A DNA stretch of 40,028 nt from a virus. A program made the position numbers and the translations under genes. Under the pieces are notes generated by a model. The model was given only the letters and a program-made list of their open reading frames with translations, was not told the DNA's origin and ran no database searches. Positions 13,195-22,409 of this stretch are shown in pieces. The stretch is from the IMG/VR virus record IMGVR_UViG_3300033141_004322, positions 1 through 40,028 of that record. One strand, written 5' to 3'. Numbering within the stretch: the stretch's first letter is position 1; each line of letters begins with the position of its first letter.

Positions 13195-14382
13195 ATGAAA
13201 GTATTAGTGCTGGGTGCAGATGGATATCTTGGGTGGCCGTTGAGTATGTATCTGACTGTTAAAAACCATGATGTTGTTGGAGTTGACAATTTATCCAGGA
13301 GAAACAGAGTAATGGAAAGAGGAGCAGATACAGGCATTCCAATGGCAAGTCCTCAAGAAAGATTAAGCACCTTTAAGAAACATTTTAAGAAGGAAATTGA
13401 TTTTAGAATAATGGATTTAAGGAATACAGAGAAAGTTTTTAAACTAATGAAAGAAATACAGCCGGAAGCAATAGTCCATTTTGGGGAAATACCAAGTGCG
13501 CCTTATTCAATGAGGGATGTTTATACAGCAATTGAAAACCATGATGTGAATGTAAACGGAACCTTGAATGTTTTGTGGGCTATGCATAAGTATTGTCCTG
13601 AAGCACATTTAATTAAATTAGGGACAATGGGAGAATATGGAACTCCTGGTGTAAAAATAAATGAAGGATATGTAAAAAGCATCAACGGGGAAGAAATAGA
13701 TGATAAAGTTAAAATGCTTTTTCCAAGAGATGCAGGAAGTTTTTATCATCAGACAAAAGTCCATGATACGCATAACATAAGATTTGCATGCAAGATATGG
13801 AATTTAAGGTCTACAGATATAATGCAGGGAGTAGTTTATGGAACAAGAACAGAGCAGACTGAAAGAGATCCTTTATTGCATACCAGGTTTGATTTTGACA
13901 GTGTGTGGGGAACAGCAGTAAATAGGTTTGTAGTCCAGGCAATTCTTGGAATTCCATTAACAGTATATGGAGCTGGAGGACAGACAAGAGGATATCTCAA
14001 TATAATTGACACTATGAGATGCATAGAAACTTTAATCAATAATCCATGTGAATTTGGGGAATACAGGACAGTGAATCAGTTTACACAAGTAAAGAGTATT
14101 ACAGAAATTGCAGAATTAGTTAAGAAAGCAGGAGATAAATATGGATTAAATGTGAATATAAAACCAATACCAAATCCAAGAATAGAAGCAGAGAAACATA
14201 AATATCCAGTTGAACAAAAAATATTAAGGCAGCTTGGTTTTGAAAGAAGCAAGACAATGGAAGAATCAATAGAGTATATGATATCAGATTTGCTGCCACA
14301 TACAGATAGATTAGAAAAATTTAAAAAATCTGTAATGCCTAAGATTAAATGGAACCAGGAAAAGGCAAGGATAATGGAATAA
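13195..14382 (+). CDS. sqdB: UDP-sulfoquinovose synthase
   Basis: 395 residues, matching plant SQD1, bacterial SqdB and archaeal Agl3 in order and length. The NAD motif is GADGYLG (7-13). HFGEIPSAPYSM, LGTMGEYG with T144, and Y184-x3-K188 are the family's active site. VVYG, then QTRGYLNI, then NQFT are diagnostic of this enzyme rather than a general epimerase. It converts UDP-glucose and sulfite to UDP-sulfoquinovose. The sugar is a head group of sulfolipid in bacteria and plants and a component of N-glycans in Sulfolobus. With CysH nearby, the virus covers both the sulfite and the sulfosugar step. The start follows AGGAGG (13175-13180). Confidence 0.94.
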   Translation: MKVLVLGADGYLGWPLSMYLTVKNHDVVGVDNLSRRNRVMERGADTGIPMASPQERLSTFKKHFKKEIDFRIMDLRNTEKVFKLMKEIQPEAIVHFGEIPSAPYSMRDVYTAIENHDVNVNGTLNVLWAMHKYCPEAHLIKLGTMGEYGTPGVKINEGYVKSINGEEIDDKVKMLFPRDAGSFYHQTKVHDTHNIRFACKIWNLRSTDIMQGVVYGTRTEQTERDPLLHTRFDFDSVWGTAVNRFVVQAILGIPLTVYGAGGQTRGYLNIIDTMRCIETLINNPCEFGEYRTVNQFTQVKSITEIAELVKKAGDKYGLNVNIKPIPNPRIEAEKHKYPVEQKILRQLGFERSKTMEESIEYMISDLLPHTDRLEKFKKSVMPKIKWNQEKARIME

Positions 14383-14486
14383 TGGTTTTGTAAGCAGTCA
14401 CAAGAAAGTAATACCCTCCGGAGAGCGAAAGGGGGAGTTTGACAAGCAAAAACTTAAATTAAATTAATTTCATTTAAATTATAATC
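14383..14486 (+). promoter_or_regulatory. Late promoter and GC-rich tract before the portal gene
   Basis: AAAAACTTAAATT occupies 14448-14460 and the portal ATG is at 14487, 39 bases from its first base; the other copies of this motif are 35 bases from their ATG. A GC-rich tract with the palindrome CTCCGGAG (14416-14423) and a G-run lies just upstream and may end the preceding transcript. Confidence 0.65.
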
Positions 14487-16619
14487 ATGAAAGGTATAAG
14501 ATCTTTGTTTGGTTTGAGTCTTGTTAAGTCCAGGGATTATAAAATTCTTAAAGATAAAATTGAAAAATGGGACAACAGGCCGTCAAGAGGAATGGATGAT
14601 ATAGGAACAGCAGAAGAAGGACTCCTGCCGTTAATGTTTTTTAGTTTTTTTGATATAGAGGTTATATTCCAGTATTCTGATACATTGCAGACAATAATAA
14701 CTGCCTTGACTCGCGAGATATTCAGGAATTGGGGAGAATTTAAGGAAAAGTTTGTTAAGAAATGTGAGGCTTGTGGAAAGGAATATGACAGTGATATTGA
14801 CAAGTGTGAAACAAAAGGATGCAATGGAATACTAAGAGATCCTAATGCTGCACAGCTTGATATAGTAAGAGAGTTATTTGAAGGCGGGTGGGTTAATTTA
14901 AACAAACAGGATCTTAGCGATATATCGGAAGAATTGAATAATGATCTTGAAAAATTTGACATTTGTTATCTTATGTTTAATAAAGAATACATCTGGACTG
15001 GAAAAAAAGTTTACGAATCAAAAATAAAAGAATTGATAAGGGCAGATCCAAGAGTTATGAGGCTTGTTGCAGATAAAAAAGGAAGGCTTGGATATGATGA
15101 GAATGGAAACAAAGTTTATACTTGTTTGAAACACAGGAATCAGTTATTCAGACATCCACAAAAAACCTGCACAATGTGTGGAAGTGAATTATACCAAGCT
15201 CATTATGTTGATATAGGCATGGATGGGACACAGAAGACATATTATGTTGAAGGGGAAATATTTCATACAACAAAATACAAAAAATCACTTACATATGGAT
15301 GGCCTAAGGTTTTATCATGTTATCAAAAGGTAATGACTTTATTTCATATGGATAGAATGATGCTTGACTGGTATAGGGGAAGAAGGCCACCAAGAGGATT
15401 ATTGCTTGTGGCAATTAAAGCATGGAGTTCTTTTACAAAAGCCTGGGAGTGGTTATTGAAAAAAGTCAAGAAAAACCCGGGACAAATATGGCCTCTTGGA
15501 ATTGAAACAACATCAGCCAAAGGGGGAAAGCTTGCAGAGTTTATTAATTTTATGAACACAATGGAAGAAATGCAATACATACAAGCCAGGGAAGAAATGA
15601 GAAAAACAATAGGGGGTCTTTGGGGGGTCATGCCGGTATACCAGGCAGATGTAAGTGCAAGCGGCGGTCTTAATAATGAAGGGATGCAGATAACAGTCAC
15701 AACAAGAGCAGCTCTTTACGGCCAGAAGATATTCAATAACAAAATTTTCAAAGAAATATTAAGGCAATATGGGGTGACTGACTGGGAATTTATTTTAAAC
15801 AGTCCTGAAGAAAAAGATGAGATGGCAGAAAAACAAAGAAATTATTTAGACGTCCAGACAGCAAGTTTAATGAGAAATATGGGCTTTGATGTTAAATATA
15901 ATGAGAATGGGGATTTTGAATATTCAGGAGAAGCATCTGAACCAATACAGATACCTTTTGGATCGCAATTTCAATCATCAAAACCAAAGATTGTAGATGA
16001 AACAGCACATAACCAGGGACAGCCTGAGAAGTTTACTAAATCTACAAAAAAAAAAGATGACGAGGCATATACAACGCAGGAACTTCTTGAATTTATCCAG
16101 GAACAGGTTGAGGATGTTGAAAAAGAAGTTCAGGCAAATGTAATTTATAAAGCAGATGATCTTAATGATTTTTTAAGAAGAACAATATTTGATCTTACAT
16201 TCAAATCAATGACTAAAAAACAAAGTGATACTATTAAAAATTATCTTATTTCTAAAATTGGAGAAAAAATAAGCATGAGTTCAATAATTGAAAAAATAAT
16301 GAAAGTCGGGAAGGTTGACAGAAACCAGGCAGAGAGAATAACAAGAACTGAATTTATTAATGTTCTTCAAAATAAATCAAGGGAATATTCTTATAAAAAA
16401 CTAGATCCAAAAGGAGAGTATAAATTTGTATGGATGGGCCCTAAGGATCATAGGACAACAAAAATATGTGAGGCAATATCAGCAAGAACAAAAAAAGGAG
16501 TAAGCATGGAAGAATTAAAGAAAATAATTAAAAAGTTTGCAGATCCTGAAATATATGATCCTTCAAGACCATGGACACCCCACATCAACTGCAGACATAG
16601 GATGCTTAGAAAAGTTTAA
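14487..16619 (+). CDS. Portal protein fused to MuF-like minor head domain
   Basis: 710 residues. The first ~470 have the portal layout: N-terminal helical region, wing, a conserved central segment (GLWGVMPVYQAD) and the helical crown. The C-terminal ~100 (AERITRTEFINVLQ, then FVWMGPKDHRTTKIC, then WTPHINCRHRM) are the phage Mu F-like head morphogenesis domain. Two Cys clusters sit inside the portal: C93/C96/C107/C112 and C213/C228/C231 with H216. These look like inserted zinc knuckles, which are unusual in portals. The portal forms the DNA channel at one capsid vertex. The promoter is immediately upstream. Confidence 0.85.
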   Translation: MKGIRSLFGLSLVKSRDYKILKDKIEKWDNRPSRGMDDIGTAEEGLLPLMFFSFFDIEVIFQYSDTLQTIITALTREIFRNWGEFKEKFVKKCEACGKEYDSDIDKCETKGCNGILRDPNAAQLDIVRELFEGGWVNLNKQDLSDISEELNNDLEKFDICYLMFNKEYIWTGKKVYESKIKELIRADPRVMRLVADKKGRLGYDENGNKVYTCLKHRNQLFRHPQKTCTMCGSELYQAHYVDIGMDGTQKTYYVEGEIFHTTKYKKSLTYGWPKVLSCYQKVMTLFHMDRMMLDWYRGRRPPRGLLLVAIKAWSSFTKAWEWLLKKVKKNPGQIWPLGIETTSAKGGKLAEFINFMNTMEEMQYIQAREEMRKTIGGLWGVMPVYQADVSASGGLNNEGMQITVTTRAALYGQKIFNNKIFKEILRQYGVTDWEFILNSPEEKDEMAEKQRNYLDVQTASLMRNMGFDVKYNENGDFEYSGEASEPIQIPFGSQFQSSKPKIVDETAHNQGQPEKFTKSTKKKDDEAYTTQELLEFIQEQVEDVEKEVQANVIYKADDLNDFLRRTIFDLTFKSMTKKQSDTIKNYLISKIGEKISMSSIIEKIMKVGKVDRNQAERITRTEFINVLQNKSREYSYKKLDPKGEYKFVWMGPKDHRTTKICEAISARTKKGVSMEELKKIIKKFADPEIYDPSRPWTPHINCRHRMLRKV

Positions 16620-16622
16620 AGA

Positions 16623-16635
16623 AAAAACTTAAATT
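16623..16635 (+). promoter_or_regulatory. Late promoter AAAAACTTAAATT
   Basis: The 13-base motif starts exactly 35 bases before ATG 16658, giving a leaderless message. Confidence 0.7.
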
Positions 16636-16657
16636 GAATTGATTTCTAATTTAAATT

Positions 16658-16831
16658 ATGGCAGATATTGATGTTGAAGTTGTTAAAACAAATCTTAATG
16701 ATATGGAGACTGATGTCCAGGCAGCTATTGATGGAGTGGCTAATGTTGACAAGTCAAAAGTTCCAACAACAAGTATAGCAAAACTTTCAGGAGATACATG
16801 CATTGTTTTGATTTGTGTGCCAACAACTTAA
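16658..16831 (+). CDS. Small late structural or assembly protein (57 aa)
   Basis: It has its own late promoter and no Shine-Dalgarno. It reads MADIDVEVVKTNLNDMETDV in the first part and ends TCIVLICVPTT. Acidic helix first, hydrophobic strand last. Its place between portal and connector genes suggests a virion or assembly factor. No family is recognised. Confidence 0.6.
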   Translation: MADIDVEVVKTNLNDMETDVQAAIDGVANVDKSKVPTTSIAKLSGDTCIVLICVPTT

Positions 16832-16833
16832 CT

Positions 16834-16846
16834 AAAAACTTAAATT
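16834..16846 (+). promoter_or_regulatory. Late promoter AAAAACTTAAATT
   Basis: Motif copy starting 35 bases before ATG 16869, directly after the stop of the 57-residue gene. Confidence 0.7.
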
Positions 16847-16868
16847 ATTCTGAAAATATATAGTTATT

Positions 16869-17339
16869 ATGGTATTTGATGAATCTGAATTTAAAAGACA
16901 GTGCAGGGAAGAAATAGATGAACAGTTAAATAAAGAAATGGATGATATTATTGATGATATTTTTTTCAAAAGCCAGGAACTGCTTGATATAACAAATAAA
17001 ACAACAGACCAGGGATTCCTGGCCAGCAATGTTGATATTTTAAAAATGCATTTACAAAAAGAAATAAGATATAATGCCTCTTATGCAGCATGTATTGAAT
17101 TTGGGACAAGGCCGCATTTTCCTCCAGTTGATGAATTAAAGCCGTGGGTAAGAAGAAAATTAGGTGTTTCATTAAAAAATGTTGATAATGTAGCCAGGAG
17201 AATTGCATGGAAAATATATCATTATGGAACAGATCCACAGCCTTTTTTAACACCACCAATAAATGAATATGTTTCAAAAGGGATTCTTGAATATGATATG
17301 TCAGGAGTAGGATCATTAGGAGCTGTAATATATGGTTAG
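16869..17339 (+). CDS. HK97 gp10-like head-tail connector/tail completion protein
   Basis: 156 residues. The stretch with ASYAACIEFGTRPHFPP, then KPWVRRKLG, then YGTDPQPFLTPP is the hallmark of the HK97 gp10/minor tail family (A-x-Y-A, E-x-GT, P-F-PA). These proteins sit at the head-tail junction or close the tail. The N-terminal helix is acidic. It is placed earlier than usual, between portal and protease, and is leaderless. It overlaps the protease gene by eight bases. Confidence 0.7.
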   Translation: MVFDESEFKRQCREEIDEQLNKEMDDIIDDIFFKSQELLDITNKTTDQGFLASNVDILKMHLQKEIRYNASYAACIEFGTRPHFPPVDELKPWVRRKLGVSLKNVDNVARRIAWKIYHYGTDPQPFLTPPINEYVSKGILEYDMSGVGSLGAVIYG

Positions 17340-18888
17340 AATACTTAATGATGAAGACAGAATATTTGAAGCATGGGGCAGTGTTGAAATCAGAGATATA
17401 GAGGGAGACCTTTTACCAATGGAAGAATTTGAACCTATAATGCCGATTTTAATGAAAAGAGGGGGCTTTATTATTGATGATCATTCTAACAGGGTTGTCG
17501 GGAAAATTTTAAATTACCAGTTTAAGGGGAAAGAAATTGACGGTAAAGTTGTTCCTGGATTGCTTTTAACAAATCAAATATTCAAAGATTATAAGACAGA
17601 TGATGAAGTGTGGGGTGATATAGTCAATGGAGGAGCTAAGGGAATGAGCTTTGGAGGAAGATCCAGGGCGCCAATAGAAAGAAAAGTTATTGACGGGCAG
17701 CCAACAAACATAAGAAGACAATTAGAAGGCTTTGAGTTCACAGTTGTAAGGGGAGATAAAATTCCAGTTAATCCTGAAGCAGAAATAACATATGCAAATA
17801 CAATGGCTAAATCTACAAAATGCAGGTATGTTAAATTTGGTGATGTTCATGTTTGCATCCCATGCAATAAAGAACAAAATGTTTTATATGATATTGATTT
17901 CAAAAAAGGCGCACAGCTTCTTAATAAAAAAGTTGAAAAAAGAGGAAATAAATGGTGTGTAGTTCATTGTCACGGGCCTGATGCGGGAAAACCAATAAAA
18001 TGTTTTGATACAAAAGAAGAAGCTGATAGAATGCATAGGGCCATTCAAGCAAATAAATCAAAGGAGATGAAAAAAATGCCGGAAGATAAAAGACCACCTA
18101 AATCTTGGTGGGATAATTGTATAGGAACTGCTAGAGGAATAAAAGGAATGGAAGATCCAGAGGCTTTTTGCGGCTGGATGTGGCACCATGGTAAAGGTGC
18201 AGGATTTGGGCCACAAAGAGAAGCCATTGGAAAATCATTTGACAGTATTTTTGACAAGGCCATTGAGTTTTATAAAAGCAACATAAAACTTAAATTGGAT
18301 AAAGAACTAAATAACAATATGGCAGACGGACAAATTAAGAAAAATAATGAGGAATCTACAATAATGAAAGCTTTGGATGAGTTGAAAAAACTTGTTGAAG
18401 CTAATACAGAAAAGATTTCAGCATTAACAAAACAGGACGAAGAAGAAGACAAAAAGAAAAAAGAAGAAGAAGATAAAAAAAAGAAAGAAGAAGACAAGGA
18501 AACAAATAAAGCAGAAGGAGCACCAGAAGGAACTGATTCAGCAGAAGGCGGGGAAGGTGCAAAAAAGAAACTTCCTGAAGATATTGCAGAAAAAGTCCAT
18601 GAAGAACAACCTGGGGATTCTGCACCCGAAAAGGTAAAACTTGAAAAGGGGCAGATGGAAGAGATTGTTAAAAATGTTATCAAAGCTCTTGAAATAACCA
18701 AGAGCACAACTGGAAGACCTGGAATTATTTCAGATAAGCATGAAAAGAAAGATGATCCAAATGAAAATCTTGCTCTTGAAATAGCAAAAGGAAAACATCC
18801 AGTTGGGACTGGTTATCAATACCAAGAAGGCATGGATGAAGAAGAAAGGAAGAAAATCTTAAAAGCTATAAAAGGTGATAAGAAATGA
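17332..18888 (+). CDS. Prohead protease/scaffold fusion (XkdF-like)
   Basis: 518 residues. The first ~150 (EAWGSVEIRDIEGD, then GGFIIDDHSNRVVGKIL, then MSFGGRSRAP) resemble the XkdF-type serine protease that matures capsids. A middle segment with CRYVKFGDVHVCIPC, then WCVVHCHGPDAGKPIKCF and EEADRMHRAIQANK looks like an inserted Cys/His-rich phage module. PKSWWDNC to DPEAFCGWMWH is another small phage motif. Residues ~340-420 form a Lys/Glu coiled coil typical of a scaffold. The C-terminus KGDKK encodes the GGTGAT site of the capsid gene, whose ATG overlaps this stop. Confidence 0.75.
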   Translation: MVRILNDEDRIFEAWGSVEIRDIEGDLLPMEEFEPIMPILMKRGGFIIDDHSNRVVGKILNYQFKGKEIDGKVVPGLLLTNQIFKDYKTDDEVWGDIVNGGAKGMSFGGRSRAPIERKVIDGQPTNIRRQLEGFEFTVVRGDKIPVNPEAEITYANTMAKSTKCRYVKFGDVHVCIPCNKEQNVLYDIDFKKGAQLLNKKVEKRGNKWCVVHCHGPDAGKPIKCFDTKEEADRMHRAIQANKSKEMKKMPEDKRPPKSWWDNCIGTARGIKGMEDPEAFCGWMWHHGKGAGFGPQREAIGKSFDSIFDKAIEFYKSNIKLKLDKELNNNMADGQIKKNNEESTIMKALDELKKLVEANTEKISALTKQDEEEDKKKKEEEDKKKKEEDKETNKAEGAPEGTDSAEGGEGAKKKLPEDIAEKVHEEQPGDSAPEKVKLEKGQMEEIVKNVIKALEITKSTTGRPGIISDKHEKKDDPNENLALEIAKGKHPVGTGYQYQEGMDEEERKKILKAIKGDKK

Positions 18889-20042
18889 GATTTAGAGGAG
18901 TAAAAATAAGGACAATAAATGAACTAGAGAATCTTTATTACTCTACAATTGGATCTGAAATCCTTAAAAAAGATGCACCTGTCTTAAGCTCAACAACTGG
19001 AGTTTACAATGCAGTATATGGAGCTGAAGTATGGTCTCAGCTTAACAGGGAAGCTAATGCATTCGGATTGCTTCCAAAAATGCCATGGGGCAAATCAGGA
19101 TGGAGAGTAATGACAGCAAGACCAGCATCAAGCGGCGGTGGTGTTGCAGAAAATGCTTCATTGCCAGCGACAATTAAACCAACATTTGCAGAATTAAGCT
19201 GCAAACCAAAAACAATATGTCATACTTTTGATGTATCAGAAGTTCAGGATTTCTTGGCAGCACAAAGTGATGATGATGCAATAGGTGATATGAATATGAT
19301 GAGACCTATTATGGGAGCTCATCACAAAGAAATGATGAATGTCATGCTTTTGGGGAATGTCACAACTGTGGCTGGGAATAACCTTGAATCACTGGACAGG
19401 GTTTGTAGTTCTAATTCAGAAGTATCCGGGTGTGGAGATGTTGATGCAAACGATGCAGACATATACGGCCAGGACAGAGATGCTGGAGCAAGCTGGGCTG
19501 ATGCACAAGTTTCACACAATAGCAATACAAACAGAATTCTTACAGATAAATTGATAAGGAATATGGTTATTGACTTATTGCCTACTGCAGGAGCAAATAC
19601 AACTTTTGGCTTGACAAAGCAGGATACAATGAGCGAAATAATCAGCCTTTATGACACACAGGTAAGATACAATAGAAATGATGCACTTGGCCAGACAGAT
19701 GCACAGATTACAGTAAATGGAGTTCAAACTGCTAAAGGTATTGGAGCAGGGATTAAAATCACTACATTATACAATACACCAATGTTTACATCAAAGAATG
19801 TAGTTGACGATGGTTTGGGAAGGATTTATTTCCTTGATACAAGCAACCCTGAAGGATTTAGCAAGCCAAGGCTGGGTCTTGATATAGCTAAACCAACACA
19901 ATACTTTGAAGCTGGAATGAATATGGGCACTCCTTTCGCAATAGACAGGCTGGGAAATGAAGGAATGTTTAGAACAATGCTGGAATTGAAATGCAGATTC
20001 TTCGCAGTTCAAGGTAAAATAAGAGATCTTAAATCAGCCTAA
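18885..20042 (+). CDS. Major capsid protein (HK97 fold)
   Basis: 385 residues, directly after the protease/scaffold and of the usual size. The N-terminal ~35 residues are helical and may be removed in maturation. The rest is rich in Ala, Gly and Thr, with segments such as MPWGKSGWRVMTARP, PTFAELSCKPKTICHTFDVSE and a C-terminal AIDRLGNEGMFRTMLELKC. Position, size and composition support the assignment more than any single motif. Several Cys residues could form stabilising bonds or bind metal. Confidence 0.85.
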   Translation: MRFRGVKIRTINELENLYYSTIGSEILKKDAPVLSSTTGVYNAVYGAEVWSQLNREANAFGLLPKMPWGKSGWRVMTARPASSGGGVAENASLPATIKPTFAELSCKPKTICHTFDVSEVQDFLAAQSDDDAIGDMNMMRPIMGAHHKEMMNVMLLGNVTTVAGNNLESLDRVCSSNSEVSGCGDVDANDADIYGQDRDAGASWADAQVSHNSNTNRILTDKLIRNMVIDLLPTAGANTTFGLTKQDTMSEIISLYDTQVRYNRNDALGQTDAQITVNGVQTAKGIGAGIKITTLYNTPMFTSKNVVDDGLGRIYFLDTSNPEGFSKPRLGLDIAKPTQYFEAGMNMGTPFAIDRLGNEGMFRTMLELKCRFFAVQGKIRDLKSA

Positions 20043-20178
20043 AAACTGAATTAATCTCTTTTAAGGTTTTTTAAGAAGCCTATTAGCAAACAAATCAGAG
20101 GGCCTTTGACAAGGTCAGTATATCCCAGAAATCCCTGGGTGCGACTAAGGGTTGAAAATATTAAAAAGGTGAAAAAAA
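20043..20178 (+). other. Intergenic region with two small hairpins after the capsid gene
   Basis: CCTT/AAGG around TGAC (20103-20114) and CCCAG/CTGGG (20124-20128 with 20135-20139) are two short stem-loops. They could stop or process the capsid transcript, or stabilise the decoration-protein message. A weak TATA-like stretch (AAAATATTAAAAA) precedes the next gene. No open frame is seen. Confidence 0.35.
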
Positions 20179-20556
20179 ATGGGAGTAAGTTTAACAAAAA
20201 AAACATCTGATTACCGTAATCAGCAGAGGGTTCTGGATCATATATCAACACCCCTTAAAATAACAACTGTTGATATAACATTTGACAATTCTTATCCGAG
20301 CGGCGGAGAAATATTAAATGCGACAGATCTTGACATAGGAGCAACCAGGATAATTGCAGTTATTCCTGATGGTGCAAGCAGGGGAAATAGTTATGGTTAT
20401 GTTCTTGGACCTAAATATTCAACAGATGAATCAAATGCAAAATTAAGAGTTTTTGAAGTTGATGCTGATTATGCTGGAGACAGGGCGCTTAAGGAAGTTG
20501 CAAATGGAACAGATCTTAGTGCAGTGACTTTCAGATGTCTTGTGTTGGCATATTGA
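20179..20556 (+). CDS. Putative capsid decoration/head protein (125 aa)
   Basis: The gene directly follows the major capsid gene. The protein is strand-rich with Gly and Asp turns (VDITFDNSYPSGGEI, then YGYVLGPKYS, then LRVFEVDADYAG) and ends TFRCLVLAY, a pattern shared by phage decoration proteins that follow the capsid gene. GGTG gives the ribosome binding site. It probably binds the capsid surface at high copy. It has one N-glycosylation sequon (NAT) and another near the end (NGT). Confidence 0.65.
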   Translation: MGVSLTKKTSDYRNQQRVLDHISTPLKITTVDITFDNSYPSGGEILNATDLDIGATRIIAVIPDGASRGNSYGYVLGPKYSTDESNAKLRVFEVDADYAGDRALKEVANGTDLSAVTFRCLVLAY

Positions 20557-20593
20557 ACCTGTTATTGAGAACGGGACTATTTTGAATTAGGGC

Positions 20594-20614
20594 AAATTAT
20601 TTATATTAAATATA
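20594..20614 (+). promoter_or_regulatory. TATA-type promoter for the glycosyltransferase
   Basis: CAAATTATTTATATTAAATATA ends 14 bases before ATG 20628. The TTATATTAAATATA core is shared with the promoters at 10940 and 36944. Spacing is that of a leaderless transcript. Confidence 0.6.
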
Positions 20615-20627
20615 CTTTAAATTAAAT

Positions 20628-22409
20628 ATGGTTTTACGAGTTGATAAAGTTTCTAAAGAAGAATTAACTGAATTTTCTCTCCAGACAAACAGATTTACAA
20701 AAGACACAACTGATGTTGCTGTTATTATGCCATGCAATAACCGGATAGAATATGCAGCACAGGCAATTATGAGTGTTCTAAATCAGACATATAAAAACAT
20801 AGTTCTCTTGTGTGTTGGAATGCCTGATGATAATACAAGAAGGTTTTTAGAGATAGTGAATGACAAAAGAATTGTTTATTTGATTAATGATAATCCAACA
20901 CTTGCAAGCAGCACTAATCTGGCATTAAAGTATATAGAAGAAGAACTGCCAAGAGTAAAATATATAACACGGTGTGATGATGATGATTTTTTAGCGCCAA
21001 ACAAAGTAGAAAGAATAAGAACATATATGAGAGTGCACCCTGAATTAGATTTAGTGCATCATGGGTTCAAAATAACCAATTCAAAAGGAGAAGTAAATAT
21101 GGAAGAAAAGATTTATTTTGTTCCTGAAGAATTAATAGAATACTCTAACATATATGACGGAACAATTATGTTTAGAGCGGATAAAATAAAAGGAATTTAT
21201 CTTGATGAAACACTTCCAGGATTGCCTTACTATGACTGGTTTATCAGGCTTTATAAAAAAGGCTTCAAGATAGGAGCCCTTGAAAAGTATACTGGATATT
21301 ACTACAGGCAGCATAAAGGAAACAATGTAAGAAAAATAAAAATCAAAGAAGTTTATAGAATTATCAGGGAAAAAAATAATATCAAACCAGAAGACCATAA
21401 ATGTGATGTGATGATTTTTTATACCTGGCTTGGAAGGGATTCAGGAATAACAGCAAGTGTCAATCATGCCAAATCTATATTGGAAAAAAATAGATACAAA
21501 GTTAAGATTCATGCATGCACAAGGCATAGTTTATATTCTTTAAAATTCAGGGTTCAGATATGCAAACCAAAAATAATTATTATCGAAAAGTTCAGGCTTA
21601 ATACAGATGAGTTTTTAATACTTGATGAAATGATAAACTGGCCGTGCAATATTCTAATCAGGGAGCATGGAAAGGCTGCCTTTTCATTGAAATTCTGGAA
21701 TAAGACATTAAGACATGAACATACTATTAATTTAGGGAACTGGATAAAACGATGCCATGCAGGAAGCTGCAATGAGGAATATGCAAATTATCTGTCAGAG
21801 TTGTATGATACAAAAGTTTTATGGATTCCAAATACATTCAGTAAAGATTTAATGAAAAAAGGAGTAAAATATGATGAAGGAATCCATGTGAGCATTTTAT
21901 GCGAGATCAGGCCGTTAAAAAATATGATTACACAATTGACAGCCTGCCAGTTGATAGGCAAATGGGCAAGGAAACAGGGAAAAGAACTTTATGTTCATAT
22001 TTTAAAAAGTGTTGGAGACTGGGGGTTTAGAAAAGAATTATTAGACAGGAAAAACAAGTTATTCTTTACTGTTGTAGAACATGATTATATGAATTTTAAT
22101 GATAACCAGAGATTAGTAAGCAAAATGGATTTATGTCTGCAGGTTAGTTATACAGAAACAATGAATTACTATGCTCTGGAACATATGATGCATGGGATAC
22201 CAGCATTGACAAGTGAGGCTATCCATTTCGGCGTAAAAGCCCCAATTGATGATCCTTTGGAAATAGCAAAGAAGGCCATTTTTATTTTGGATCCTGAAAA
22301 TTATCATACACATCAAAAGAAAGCAAAACAAGATGCTGAAAGATTTGTTGATAAAATTAATACAACTTATTTAAATTTAATCAAAAAGTTTATGGAGATG
22401 GATGATTAA
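20628..22409 (+). CDS. Two-domain glycosyltransferase (GT2-like GT-A plus GT-B-like)
   Basis: 593 residues. The N-terminal ~240 form a GT-A domain: VAVIMPCNNR (30-39), AIMSVLNQTY, and the metal-binding Asp run at 117-120 (RCDDDDFLAP), then YYDWFIRLYKKG. The second half (from ~265: CDVMIFYTWLGRDSG, then KVLWIPNTF, then ISVSYTET-like QVSYTETMNYYALEHMMHGIPA) is a GT-B C-terminal domain with the nucleotide-sugar-binding E-x-x-x-x-G pattern. Two catalytic domains could add two sugars in turn. UDP-sulfoquinovose from the module at 10970-14382 is a natural donor candidate. It is transcribed from its own promoter and coupled to the methyltransferase (ATG overlap). Confidence 0.85.
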   Translation: MVLRVDKVSKEELTEFSLQTNRFTKDTTDVAVIMPCNNRIEYAAQAIMSVLNQTYKNIVLLCVGMPDDNTRRFLEIVNDKRIVYLINDNPTLASSTNLALKYIEEELPRVKYITRCDDDDFLAPNKVERIRTYMRVHPELDLVHHGFKITNSKGEVNMEEKIYFVPEELIEYSNIYDGTIMFRADKIKGIYLDETLPGLPYYDWFIRLYKKGFKIGALEKYTGYYYRQHKGNNVRKIKIKEVYRIIREKNNIKPEDHKCDVMIFYTWLGRDSGITASVNHAKSILEKNRYKVKIHACTRHSLYSLKFRVQICKPKIIIIEKFRLNTDEFLILDEMINWPCNILIREHGKAAFSLKFWNKTLRHEHTINLGNWIKRCHAGSCNEEYANYLSELYDTKVLWIPNTFSKDLMKKGVKYDEGIHVSILCEIRPLKNMITQLTACQLIGKWARKQGKELYVHILKSVGDWGFRKELLDRKNKLFFTVVEHDYMNFNDNQRLVSKMDLCLQVSYTETMNYYALEHMMHGIPALTSEAIHFGVKAPIDDPLEIAKKAIFILDPENYHTHQKKAKQDAERFVDKINTTYLNLIKKFMEMDD

